Assembly (NCBI GenBank): GCA_009869945.1
Contig: WIXG01000070.1
Coordinates: 62,001 to 126,000, forward strand
DNA length: 64,000 nucleotides
Reading direction: 5' to 3'
Source of the DNA: Mesaphorura yosii
Taxonomy: Eukaryota; Arthropoda; Collembola; Poduromorpha; Tullbergiidae
The position numbers and the translations under genes are program-made. Below are positions 26,001 through 41,242 of the stretch, in pieces. Under the pieces are notes generated by a model. That model searched no databases and was not told the origin of the DNA. It saw only the letters and a program-made list of their open reading frames with translations. Numbering within the stretch: the first letter of the stretch is position 1; every line of letters starts with the position of its first letter.

Positions 26001-27194
26001 ATAAGATGTTGGCTTAACCAGACCAAGCCCTAGTATCTTAATTACAGGTGACAGGAGGCGCTCACAAGCAAATCTATTTAACACTGTCCTATTCATCTGC
26101 TCATCAAACAAAGCTTGACAGAGCACACAGCTTTAATGAGTAAATAGTCAGCCTGCATTATTCTGCAAGGAAGTCAAGACAGGACACAATTCATTCATTT
26201 TGTATGATTACAGAGTTTGCATTCACGGATCACACAAGATTACGATTATACTATTGCAAAAATCTCGTGCCTATTGTGTTGTGTTGTTCGTTGGGGACAA
26301 ACCTGTTTGCACTTTGCACCGTAACGCAATAAAATAATCGCTGGTCTGCCTGGTCGCGCTACCCTGCACATAATTATCGTCATCGTCCTCATTTGTGGAT
26401 GCACGTACGTGTAAGCGACAAAAAAGATATGGTCAGTTCATCCGCGTGAGCAGATGATGAGTCGCAATTCACAACAATAAAAATGTGTTATGTTGCGCGT
26501 GCCATTTTCAGTATCCTGGAAGTGTCTCGTGTCGTTAGGCTCGATAGTTTAGGATTGAACATTTGCAAGTCTTTGTTGTAAACTTCGAAAACGTCTTCGT
26601 AGTCTTCGAGTGTCTGAAACTCAGTGAATTCTTTCAAGCCAAAACAAAGCCGCTGAATACTTGAGCCACTTGAGTGATGAACTGGTTGAAATCATACCTC
26701 CTCAAATTGAAATCAAAACAGTGAACGTGCATAAATCAAAATCAAGTGGCAGTGGCAAGGCGAGATAGCGTATAATGTGTTCGGAAAATGACATAGGAAA
26801 GCGCTAAATTAATTGCGGTAACAAAAACCATAAACATGTGCAGTGGGTGAAATGAGTCATACTCACGCTGGACAAGACAAAGTATAAAAATAGGTTGTCC
26901 AGGATGTGCTTGTCATTCCATTATTGATTTTTTTACAGTCATGTGCTCCGCCAAGTCATTTCGAAATCTCTTGTAACCAGATTAAGCAATGCAGCCAGCT
27001 TAACCGTTGGAAATGGAAATTGAACATAATACGAGGTCTTCGTAATTTTTGGATAATCAACAACAATGCAAATAGGCAGTTTAGCATCTGATCAAGAATC
27101 ACTCATCAGAATTCAAAGGCCTGAGATTACACATCTGAAGACTACACCGTCAGTGCGAAAGAACGGAGATCTTGCAAATGGAAATAGGAGCCGA
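23009..27194. other. intergenic, about 4 kb; probable B56 promoter/5' exons
   Basis: Between the first recognised B56 exon (-) and the SmydA-like gene (+). The part around 24.6-25.3 kb is richer in G+C and CpG than its surroundings, with open frames on both strands, as expected of a promoter/first-exon region. No coding motif was recognised. At 27195|27196 (CCGAG|GTGAGT) there is a good donor for a non-coding first exon of the SmydA-like gene. Confidence 0.35.
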
Positions 27195-27600
27195 GGTGAG
27201 TGAATTAAACGCTTCAATTACTTCCTGGTGCTGATATTGTCAAGCTAGGATAAATGCATGCACCCCGGTCTGAACTTTTGACATTTTTACGCTCTGTTCA
27301 TATGAAAAGATTTGATTTGAAGCCAACAATTCAGTTTACAAAACCTTTGAACTTTGGTTAACTTCGTCAGAGATAACCTTAGGTCAGTCAGCTCTCGGTA
27401 CAAATTACACGTTGGAAAATACCAAATCCTGCCAGTTCAGTGTGCACTTTGCCACTGGCCACGAAAGTATCACGAACCTTTGATAATTTCTTTAATGAGG
27501 ATCATGATTCCGTTTCCGTTCCGGGAAGCAGTTTACTGATAACTGAAAAATATTTCATGTTTCAACTACAGATCCAGACACAATCCCTTCAGTCGTCAAC

Positions 27601-29610
27601 ATGATCAGTAAAATGAAGGAACAGACTCCTAGCGATCAAGGCTCCATCTCAAGCAAGTGCCCGATTTGTAACAGCGTTGGAAATAAATTGTGTCAAGGCT
27701 GTCATTCGATTTACTATTGCTGTGTGGATCATCAGAAAGAGCATTGGAAACAACACAAAACACATTGCTCTCCTTATGTGATCAAAGAATCACCTGAACT
27801 AGGTCGCCACTTGGTGGCTGCACGAAGTTTGAAGCCTGGCAGCGTAATTTTTCAAGAGCTTCCGGTTTCCTACGGACCCAGACTTGACGACGACTCGAGC
27901 AGCCTCTTGAACGAGGATCAGAATGAAACCCCAATTTGCCTTTCATGCTGTAAAAGGATGCTGGGAAAAGAGAACAACACTTGCTCCAAGTGCAGATGGC
28001 CAATTTGCAGCAGTGCATGTGCGAAGGTAATTTAATAATCTCAATTTAAAATGTCTCCGTGGGTATGCTTACACTAACGTGCTAAAAAGTCTAAAATTGT
28101 AATTTGTCCTACAGACGAAGGCTCACGCTGATTATGAATGCATTTATTTCAAACAAAATAAGATCAAATACAGCCGACATTCAGCTTCTTCCAAAAGACT
28201 GATTTCTCCAGCATTACTATACCGTGGAATTTTAATTCTAAGAACTGTCCTGAAAAAGGATTGGTTGCAACAGACAAAAATTTGGGATGAGTTGATGAGG
28301 CTGCAGTCAGACAGAAGCGATGGATGCAGGCTGCACCAGTTGGACAAGGACACAATAATATTTTTCAAGACGTTCTTCAAGCTAAACTCTATCAAGTTGT
28401 CGGACTTTGACGAGTGGAACAAGTTAAACGGTATTATTGAAGTCAACTCGTACTCAATTGACAGAGCAGAGAAGGAGCACGAAGAGCCAAGGTACCTCTT
28501 GCAGATCTTAAATACCGATTTGATTCCACTTGCCATTTGAAAATCGTTATTAATATGTGTTTGTTTCGAATTTAGTCAAGTGCAGCTGCTTTTGTTGAAA
28601 TCTGGCCTTTTATCTCACTCTTGTGTTCCAAACTGTTCTTGGGGTGTCGCCTATTCACCCAATTTCTCGATGAAAGTTCGAGCTGCAAAGCAAATCAACA
28701 AGGGCGAGGTCATTTCTGTGTCGTACAACCAATCCTGGAATTATTACGGGACGCCTAAAAGAAAAGACATGATACTCAAGACTGCTGGATTTCTCTGCTG
28801 CTGTGAAAGATGCTCGGATACCAATCTCGACGAGCTTGGGACATTCATGTCAGCAGTCAGATGCAAACAACCCAAATGCTCAGGATATTTGCTCCAGCAC
28901 AGGGAAACAAAACCTTACGCGTGGAAATGCACCAACTCAGATTGCCTCAATGAAATACCTCATCAGGCCTTGCAAACCGAACTGAGAGCAATCGAAGACG
29001 AGTTAAACAACATTCAGAGTATTTGTTCAACTCTTCCCTCTCCGCTCATGGGTCTCGGAATTTTGGAAGATTTTATAAAGAGATTCTTTAAAGTATTGCA
29101 TCCAAATCACTGGATTCTACAGCAGATTGCACGCTTTATTATTGGTGTTCAAGGAGTGCAGTTACTTCGGCTGGATTTGAAGAACTTGAACTACTTCATA
29201 CAACAGTGCGACTATCTGCTTCGCATTTATGACGTTCTGGCACCTGGAATCTCACTGGATAGAGGTACATTTGCCTAAGCCATTTTGCTCTTTGCATTTT
29301 ACTTCTGCCTAACTAATTCTTAATTTTTCTTGCAGCACTCCTTCAAATGTATCTGGGTCGGGCCTTGTACCTTTTGTACTGCGAAACTCACAAGAAGACT
29401 GCAAAGGGCATTAATGGGTATGGAGAAGCTGGAACTGCTTTAGGAGATAAGCCGGCCTTGCTCACAAGAATTCGAGAACTGCAGGAAGATGCGTGGCTTT
29501 ATTGGAAAGATGATATTCAAACCAAGCAGCTTGACGAAGACATTGGATTCGAAGCTCATTCACTCAAAAGTGAAATGATTACGGTCTTGACAGAAATTTC
29601 TAATCTCTAG
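27601..29610 (+). CDS. SET and MYND domain protein, arthropod SmydA-like
   Basis: Four exons (27601-28026, 28115-28491, 28576-29264, 29336-29610) give 588 aa in frame. The MYND zinc finger is at residues 20-57: CPIC, CQGC, YYCCVDHQ, HWKQHKTHC. The split SET domain begins with GRHLVAARSLKPGSVIF. A second cysteine cluster follows (CLSCCK, CSKCRWPICSSAC). The cofactor/substrate motif is LLSHSCVPNCSW, with Ser in place of the usual first Asn of NHSCxPN. Then come GEVISVSYN and a post-SET Cys cluster, CCCERC. SMYD proteins are S-adenosylmethionine-dependent lysine methyltransferases; the arthropod SmydA branch is expanded and mostly uncharacterised. The ATG at 27601 follows an acceptor (TTTCAACTACAG) at 27571, so a 5' UTR exon lies upstream. 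A variant signal ATTAAA is at 29767. Confidence 0.9.
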
Positions 29611-30009
29611 CACCAGTATTGTATTTTTCTACATCCGCAATTTGCAAATGCAAGCTAACTTAGCTCTCAATATTCTTAATTCTCGCCTTGTGCCATTCGT
29701 GAGACTTGATCTAATCTTGTTCGTTGTGTTACTGTGTAGTTTAGGAACCAGGCTAGAAGTAGAAAAATTAAAATGCTACCAGTACGACTACAGTGTCGAA
29801 TGTATTATGCAATGAGGTTGTTCTGAAACAGAGTCATTAAATGCAATATGCAATGAATGGTTGAATATTTTGTCATGCAATTAACAAGAGTCTTTATTTT
29901 GAATTTCGTCAAATTATCGAACCCAACACCAAACATTAAACGCAATTTCGAACAATAAATCAGATTACAAAAATATGTTAACTGGCCCACGCGCACAGAT
30001 GTCATTTCT
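29611..30009. other. convergent 3' flank of SmydA-like gene and AHCY
   Basis: Tail-to-tail spacer of about 400 bp. It holds ATTAAA at 29767-29772 (plus strand) and AATAAA at 29893-29898 (minus strand, for AHCY). No gene. Confidence 0.55.
29893..29898 (-). promoter_or_regulatory. polyadenylation signal AATAAA of AHCY
   Basis: Minus-strand AATAAA about 112 nt downstream of the AHCY stop codon. Confidence 0.6.
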
Positions 30010-33912
<3,903 letters not shown>

Positions 33913-34456
33913 GATGATGAATGATGACTGAAGATTAGTTAATCCGGTGAACTGGAAACCACAACTAAAGAATATTTAACTCGCACGGTTAAGTTTAACA
34001 GCAGAGACCCGTTCGCTTCAGAAGCTGCAGCACGAAAGGAAAGGTCCCACGCCGGATTCACATTTTTATTGAAAGGCTCAAATAATGCGATGTTGACGCA
34101 CGTGAACAATTCTCATGCTTGTAATCCCACCGCAGTGCGCGAAATGCATGAAAGCAAGTAATAATAATGTTTAGATGTTAGATCATGGCGGTAAGACTTT
34201 TCTAACTTTCTAGAACGTCACGAACTGTACTCGTTTGCGGTTAAAATAATCAAAGGCCAAGATCACGTCACCAGTTAGGAACGGCACAATTAGCAGCTTG
34301 AACCTTCATTCTTTCATCTCTTGTCCGGCCTTCGTTTGAAAAAAATAAGCGAGTAAGTAAACGGTAAACAAGGAGGTTTCCGTCATAAACTTTGCCAAAA
34401 CCACAGTTCCCGTAATTACTCAATTGTAAATTTGTAGCTCACGTCTAATAGCCAAG
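33913..34456. promoter_or_regulatory. shared head-to-head promoter region of AHCY and TBCB
   Basis: Only 544 bp separate the divergent start codons of AHCY (33912, minus) and TBCB (34457, plus). Both promoters and 5' UTRs must fit here unless upstream exons were missed. The sequence has no other ORF. A bidirectional promoter is an inference from spacing; no specific element was identified. Confidence 0.5.
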
Positions 34457-35311
34457 ATGTCGAGCGACTACATTGCTGTGATCATTAGCAGCAATCTTAC
34501 ATCATTTGAAGCGGAGAAGAGATTTCCCTCGTCAACAACTCTTGCCACCTTGAAGGTACGCAGTCTGGAAAGATCTGTGAAGTAGGAAATGAGTATGAAT
34601 CTGCACTTGAGAGCTAATGTTAAAAACTGCTGCTTTCAGGAGAAATTGGAGCTTCTCACCGGTGCAATGGCAGACACAATGAAGGTCGAACTTCGTGACA
34701 ATGAAAATCAAGCGATAAAAGAACTACACGAGAATGACCTGACGTTGTCGCAACTTGGAGTCGGAAGTGGGATGAGAATGCATGTAACTGATAATCCAAG
34801 CCGTTCCTTACAGTCCGAAGACACGGCCGATGTAGCATTTCAATTAAGTCCTGAGGAGTACGCGAAGAGAGAAGGTAAATCCGGCGTTCATTTCGATTTG
34901 GGTAAATTAATGCAAAAGTATCGTGTTCATTATCATTGAATCTTAGAATCTGCAAGAAACTTTCTCATGGCCAATAAGTTGGGAAAATACGACGAAACCA
35001 AGATTAAGAAGAAAGAAGAAGAGGAAGAAATGGAGACGAGACTAGCAGAATCCATTGCAGTTGGGTCGCGGTGCGAAGTTAAGATCCCCGGGCAGTTACC
35101 TCGACGTGGAGTTGTGAGACATGTTGGCACAGTGCACTTTAAACCTGGAAGTTGGGTCGGCGTTCAATACGATGAACCTTTGGGAAAGAACGATGGTTCA
35201 GTCGAAGGGCGGCGTTACTTCGAGTGCAAAGCAAAATACGGTGGTTTCGTCAGACCAAGTGCAGTCACAATGGGTGACTTTCCTGAAGTTGACGAATTAG
35301 ACGAAATCTAA
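34457..35311 (+). CDS. TBCB: tubulin-folding cofactor B (CAP-Gly protein)
   Basis: Three exons (34457-34555, 34640-34874, 34947-35311) give 232 aa in frame (human 244). The N-terminal ubiquitin-like domain covers residues 1 to about 90 (SDYIAVIIS...[14 protein letters not shown]). A charged coiled-coil follows ([15 protein letters not shown]). The CAP-Gly domain carries [18 protein letters not shown] and GKNDGSVEG, the residues that bind EExx-COOH tails. The protein itself ends in LDEI, the acidic C-terminal tail typical of TBCB. With TBCE, TBCB binds and handles alpha-tubulin during heterodimer assembly and disassembly in the cytosol. AATAAA follows at 35506. It lies head-to-head with AHCY. 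Confidence 0.97.
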
Positions 35312-35505
35312 TGGAGAAAAAAGCAGTCTCGAAGACAGAACAAAAATTCCATGCATTTTACAGATAACATTACATTTTGTGACTCACAGACATGCCTTTT
35401 CGTATTTTATGCAAGGTTTCTGAAACTCGGTTATTTCGCCACACTACTAATTTTGTAACAATGAACCGTTGTGATTTGCAATGATGAGATAGCTTAAATC
35501 TACTA

Positions 35506-35511
35506 AATAAA
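35506..35511 (+). promoter_or_regulatory. polyadenylation signal AATAAA of TBCB
   Basis: Canonical AATAAA 195 nt after the TBCB stop codon. Confidence 0.65.
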
Positions 35512-38173
35512 AATATGAATTCTTGCAATGTTTGCCATTTAATATTGTACTAGTTTTGCCCAGCCCCAAGTTTGAGTGCGCATGGTGCATACCTCGATCA
35601 TAATAAACCTCCTATTTGTCTCCGTGTTACCTGCGTGTTCTTTCGCATCTGCCATTGAATCGTTAACATTCTTAGTGCATCATCATTAGCGTTGCCGTTC
35701 GTTCCATGAGAGAATTTGGTCAACGCCCTTTCATAGAATCCGGAAAAGCAGCCTGACGCATATTGGCTGCTTAACTGAAACTTTCGAGCCACGATGCAAT
35801 GTAATAACTAGGACGACCTGTAGTTCCTGCAATGACGAACACGACGAATGACGATGGCAAGGCGTGTGTAAAATTTTATTCTTGTCGCGTGGAATCATAT
35901 GAGGTGCAATGTGCAATATTGACGACGCGGTTCCCTTTCAGGTTTCATGACTGCGAAACTGTGATGTGTACCATGCCCACCATTCTCACCTTGGCCCAGT
36001 TTAACTTTAGCTTAATTCTTCGTTATGTCGCCCTGAACTGGGCGCTTTGGGCCATAAAATGAGCTCTCAACTCTCCATCGAACTGCTTACTAGCGTCATG
36101 CACCACATTGGGTTTCTAGCACATTGAATGTAGTTTAGCTTCCAAGTAAACGAAGGGTGAGTTTCCTATTTTCCTATTGCTGTCCGTGGCTTTCTAGCTA
36201 TTAACTCATTGTTTGCAAATTCGGTGAGACCATCTCCTTGGCGATTTTATCGATGTGTGTAGTCATTTTGTCGTGGTTTGTGATGGCGAAATGCGCGAGG
36301 GCCGCATGTCTCATGCTTCTGCTTTCAATTCTCGTGACATGACGCGGTGAATAGTACTGCTGGAGTTGGGAACGTACGGAATATCTCGTCGTGTGCATGC
36401 TAACCAAAATTGGGACAACAAGAATCAATTTCCAAATTAAATTCTAACGGGATGTTGGATAGGAACAGTAACTGAGTAGTTTGCGAATCGTAAATTTCTG
36501 CCACGTTACTGCAAACGGCAAAAGTCGACGCGCGCGGTTGATGCGACGGGAGACGGCCAAAGTAGTGAACGGCGTGTGATTGGTTCTATCGACTCCAGCC
36601 AGGGGAATCACCACCCACGACTGTAATCGGTAAGTAAGTGACTCCACAATTAAATGATTAAATGTACATAATTATTAGTAGTGTGATTATAATTTGCGAG
36701 TAGTGAACATGCAGTTAGCTATTGTGAAACACTTACGTCCACTGGGAGTCGCTATCACAAGGCTTGGTGTTTTAGGGCTCTTAGGGTCTTATCGCGTGTC
36801 GTCCACATAGCTGTGGAGCCTGCTTTTGTCAGTCTGTGTCTTGGAAGAACCAACGTCGTGTTTTAAGAAAGATGCTGAAACCTGACAGTGTAACTGCCAA
36901 CGAGTTTCCATGCTGCACAAAACTTTGTTTGTTCAAAACTTTTAGCGTCCATTCTCGATGGTAATTGCAATGCGTGGTAATCATGCACACAGAGCACAGG
37001 ACTCAGACGCGAGATCGTTTACATGCGAAATGTGTAATTTGGATTCAAGGTTTACGCAAATGTGCTGACAGTAAGCCATGCCTACGAAAAGTCTCTCAAA
37101 GTCATGAAGCATGCAGGAAATTGCAACTAATTATCTTCATGGATATTAGCACAGTAATTCGGACATTTGTAGGCAACTCGACTATCTAACTGAGGAGCTG
37201 GACAGGGTAATCCGAAAGGTCTCGCGAAAATACGTGCGAAAGTTAAACATGGAAGCATTCGCCATTCGCAGGGCAAGTTTATGCGTCAAGTGGTTGCCAC
37301 TTAACAGTAGAACTTGGTTTTGCAAGTTGGGCACGGCACAAAGTGAATGATTAAATTAGTAGTTAATTCGTACATTACAAAAACTTGTAAAGTGTAAACA
37401 TCAACAGTCAACAAGAAGCTATTAAGCTATTTGGTTATTCTCAACATCTCAACTTGCATACTGCAGGTTGGATTACTCATACTTATTTCTGTCGTCATCT
37501 TGCACGACGGACATCGGCTGCTTGCTGGCCTCACTGCACATTGGGAATAAGGTCTTGAATTGATCTGACGATAACCTGACTATATAACGTCCTGCATTGT
37601 CGGCATCATATCATAAGTTTGTTCATATTTCTCTGTTGACACTCAAAGTAGCGGTCTAGCTAATTTTATTCGTAATTGAGTGTAAGAGCTCGTACAACGG
37701 AAGTGTACTATCAACACAGTTAGTACAGTTCAAGAAAAGCAGAGCCGAAAATAGAAATTAGGGCTCGATTGATTACGCATTACGCTGCATCAATTAGCGA
37801 GAAACTGCAGCGAAAGCCACATCCCTAAAGTTCAAGTTGAGACACAAACGAATACTAATCTGACACAGCAGAGGGAGAACTTTCAGTGGTGCGTTGCAGT
37901 CTCGTTGTGGTCGGACTCGGTTTCGTGCGTGAACTTATTAAATCATTAATACCCTGTGCATTGTGTCTATTAGATCAATGTGAAGGTGAATTATCGATTA
38001 GCAATTAAATTCTTGCCACCCACAAGTACGTAGCCATCACAGAACATGAATACGAAGGCTGAACCTTGAGACCGGTAATTTTTTCTGAGCGCGGCGTATC
38101 AATATTAGTGCATTATGTTAACGTGTATTCTTGTCCTAATTTCTGACCAGTCGAATCTTGCTTTTGCCAACAG
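35512..38173. other. intergenic, 2.7 kb; ZDHHC upstream region
   Basis: No recognisable coding sequence. The exon of the ZDHHC gene opens right after an acceptor (TTTTGCCAACAG) at 38162-38173, so at least one non-coding first exon must lie in this stretch. A possible donor is at about 38076. CpG is more frequent around 36.5 kb. No repeat was identified. Confidence 0.4.
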
Positions 38174-39696
38174 ATGCTGTCCAAATTGAGCAAACGCTGT
38201 TCCAGCAATGGAATCTGTTCGCTGCAGACTAATTTCGTAGAAATGGAGCCACAGCACCGAAAATGGCGTCGAATTCACGGATTCCAACTGCCGCTTCATC
38301 CCCAACAAATCGCCGGCTGGATTTGCATCCTGCTGCTTATCATCTTCACGTACGCCATTCTGGTTCGCCAGTTACCAGAACATTTGTACCACATATACTG
38401 CTTCGTCACTGGCGTCTTGTACGTCGTGTTCCTCAGTTTTTATATGGGCGCAGAATTAATTGACCCAGCACATCCAGATGTAAAGAAGCAGAACACCAAA
38501 ACTCCAGTGCCAGAATTTGACAAGACGATCCACGAGCACGTTATCGAGAATGGTCGGTGTCACCTGTGCAATATTAGCATCAGCGACTCGGATCGGAGGA
38601 CCAAACACTGCAGTATTTGCAACAAGTGCGTGTCTGGTAAGTTCTCCACCTTGTACTTTCCAGTTTTTCCATGTCGATTCGTGTGTAAAACCTTCTTTTA
38701 GGGTTTGATCATCACTGCGCATGGTTGTCCACATGTGTCGGAGGATCAAATTACACGTACTTCTTTTGCACAATCTTATTCGCCATAGTCGCGTGTCTTC
38801 TGCTACTGGGCACTTGCGGGTACGTGATCTTTCGTATCTGGATCACCTCAGAATCACTGGCAGTTTCGTCACAACTTCCTGGAAACGAAACAATGCTTGG
38901 TAACAGTGCTGGTGAAGAAAGCCAATTCACTTCCACGAATTCGCCTCTCCAATCACGCCAGTCCCGAAGTCGTAATGAGCTGCCGCATGATTCCTCAAAA
39001 TTGGACGACCTGGTTACAAAAACTGTTGTGTTCAGCATCGTCAGCGTTCTTCTGATCGTCATTCTTGTATTGCTACTGCATTTATTCCTGTTCCACATTT
39101 ACATACGAATCAAGGGACTGACGACATACGAATACTTGAGACCCAAGCTAAATCTGCCATCCTCAACTCGAGCAAGCTGGAAAGGGTCGATGGGAAGCAA
39201 CAGTAGCAAGAGCACCTCCAGACCGCAGCCGCCTCAACGACTCCAATACGGTGGCGGTGATGAAACAAACACACAGACTGAGGAAGCCTGCAACGAAAAA
39301 AGGGATGGGAGAGGATCTCGAAGTAACTCAGCCGTGAAATTAAATAGTCAGGAACTTGAAGTACCTAATACCGAAGAAATTTGGAGCACAATGACTGAAA
39401 TTGATCTCAATAATCCAACACTCAACACGACCACGGCCGCGGAGATGGTCAAGGGTCTCGAGAAGAAAGACCGAAAGGGACGGTTTGAAGGGTTTCAGCT
39501 GTTTTCAAGAGAAAGCAATGGAAATGGAACTGAGCAGCATAATCGCAGCACAGCCGCACGCGAGTCAAGTTCCCATTCGCCATCAAGATTTTGGAGAAAC
39601 CGTTTCCCAACGCAGTTCTCTTTCGGGAGAAAGAACCAAAACAAAATTACCCCGGCTCTTTCCTTCCCGTACGAAGATAATGCTAACAATGCATAA
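38174..39696 (+). CDS. DHHC palmitoyltransferase, ZDHHC1/ZDHHC11 type
   Basis: Two exons (38174-38636, 38702-39696) give 485 aa in frame. Hydrophobic segments TM1 (about 52-72) and TM2 (about 78-98) precede a cysteine-rich domain (CHLCNISIS, KHCSICNKCVSG). The catalytic motif FDHHCAWLSTCVGGSNY places DHHC at residues 157-160. TM3 and TM4 follow, then HIYIRIKGLTTYEY, matching the TTxE-like LTTYEY motif of ZDHHC1/11. The C-terminal tail of about 165 residues is Ser/Asn-rich and disordered-looking. These ER/Golgi enzymes attach palmitate to protein cysteines; mammalian ZDHHC1 and ZDHHC11 also act in innate immune signalling. The intron splits the cysteine-rich domain just before FDHHC. The start follows the acceptor directly; a later Met at residue 24 is possible. 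Confidence 0.93.
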
Positions 39697-41242
39697 AGTT
39701 CACCGTCATATCATTTTCATTCTATTTGTCGGTATTGTCGTCCGGTTCAGTATAATTAAATATAACTTTTGTGTAACTCATTTAGTTGCTAATACTCGTG
39801 AGCGTCATTTGTATACGTATATTTGTAATGATTAAATTAACCTTGGGTCAGTGTGACTCTTTTTGGTTTCGCTAAATGTATAATTTATTTCAGTCCAATG
39901 CTCGGAAGCGACAAACAAAGCTAAGAGTTTGTTTCTGCCTAGTTTCTACGAATCTTTTTTTCCAATTCAAGCGGAGTTCAGTTCAGCTGGTTCGATTCCT
40001 GGTACTTCTTGCCTCGGGTTCCAAGTGGAAGTTCAACAATTTGAGTATTGCCCGTTGAACTTTGGGACTGGTGGAGCTGTTGATAAATTAAAGCGCACAT
40101 GAATTATTTAAGTTGAATCTTGGATGAATGGAAATTCTTCGAATTTTGTCATCTTGCGACACAATTACAACAGAATTTTACGGTTCCGACATCTCCAAGA
40201 GCAAACTCCCACACCTCACGCACCTGAGTATTTCATATTCGAACTTCTAAGAATTCTAATTCTTGAAAACGACTTTCAGTTTCATTGTAATTTGTAAATG
40301 CTTACAGTAGCTACCAGAAAGCGTATAAGAAATGCTTATTTCGGGGAAACGCGGACGTGATTGTTGGAGCCGTAAATAGTTGATGGGACTGGATACTGGT
40401 CTGAGCAACTATTTATGAACCGGTGTGGCAGGTTAATTCTACGGAATCGCAGATAACCCAGACAGCTGTACAGCATTTTTTTACGTGAGCCGCTCAGCAG
40501 CGACGCGTATTCACATGAAAACATTACATAGCGCGACACATCAGACATCAATAATTCATTAATTTCAATATTTCAGTTCCAAGAGGGCGAGTTTTGACTG
40601 GCGATTGCATCACAATTTTATGGTGCACCTTGCATAATGCTAATCAATGAAATTTCAATACTACAAGTTGCAGTTAAGCAAGGTTAATTTAGTCGCTTGG
40701 TTGTTTACTCCTTACAATTTCCGGAGAAACAGCCTTCGTCGGTGTGCTGTCGTCACTCAAAAACCGGTAAATTCTTCGAACTTCAGGCTCAGACCGCTGC
40801 ACTGCCTTGAGGTACCAATTCAGCTTGAGGTTTTGAAACACAGTCAAATCCCCAAAATTAATCAATTCTACAGTTTGATGTTTTGTTGCCTGCCAGAGGT
40901 ACAGGGCGTGTGTCTGTGGTCCCGCTGTTTAGAATCAAGACAGCACAAATCTCACCCGATCTTTCGAAACTATTAAGTACATGCTCGAGAATCTCTTTTG
41001 AGGTTCCAAAAATAGAATGGGCCTGCTGAGATTCCTCTGTATTTGACCTTTCTTGAGGTCAAGTCTATTTTTATTCTTAAGCGGCTCTTTCAATAAGCGA
41101 GGTCAATAGTTACTTTTGAAGGTTTTTTTGATATTCTGATTCTGATGCTCTCAATTTATCCAACCCAATCCTGCCTTGTGTTTCAACCAATCCGAACAGA
41201 TTTATTGAAATGAAGGATAGATGAAAAAAGAATGAATGCGAC
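39697..41242. other. convergent flank between ZDHHC and the SDR gene
   Basis: Tail-to-tail region of about 1.5 kb. A minus-strand frame (about 40655-40880) has coding-like composition (KLNWYLKAVQRSEPEVRRIYRFL, ending TAA). It could be an alternative C-terminal exon of the SDR gene, but no acceptor in the right phase was found. Everted AGGTCA half-sites lie at 41044-41061. Confidence 0.35.
41044..41061. promoter_or_regulatory. everted repeat of AGGTCA half-sites (ER6-like)
   Basis: TGACCT, six bases, then AGGTCA: two perfect nuclear-receptor half-sites in everted orientation with spacer 6, about 180 bp downstream of the SDR stop codon. It also forms a short stem. Function is not shown; a chance match is possible. 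Confidence 0.3.

Noticed and set aside
39975-40015. tRNA-like B-box (GGTTCGATTCC)
   Set aside because: No matching A-box or cloverleaf arms at the required distance upstream, so it is not a tRNA gene.
40647-40976. 109-codon plus-strand ORF
   Set aside because: It lacks motifs and overlaps a better minus-strand candidate segment. Neither could be tied to a gene with matching splice phase.
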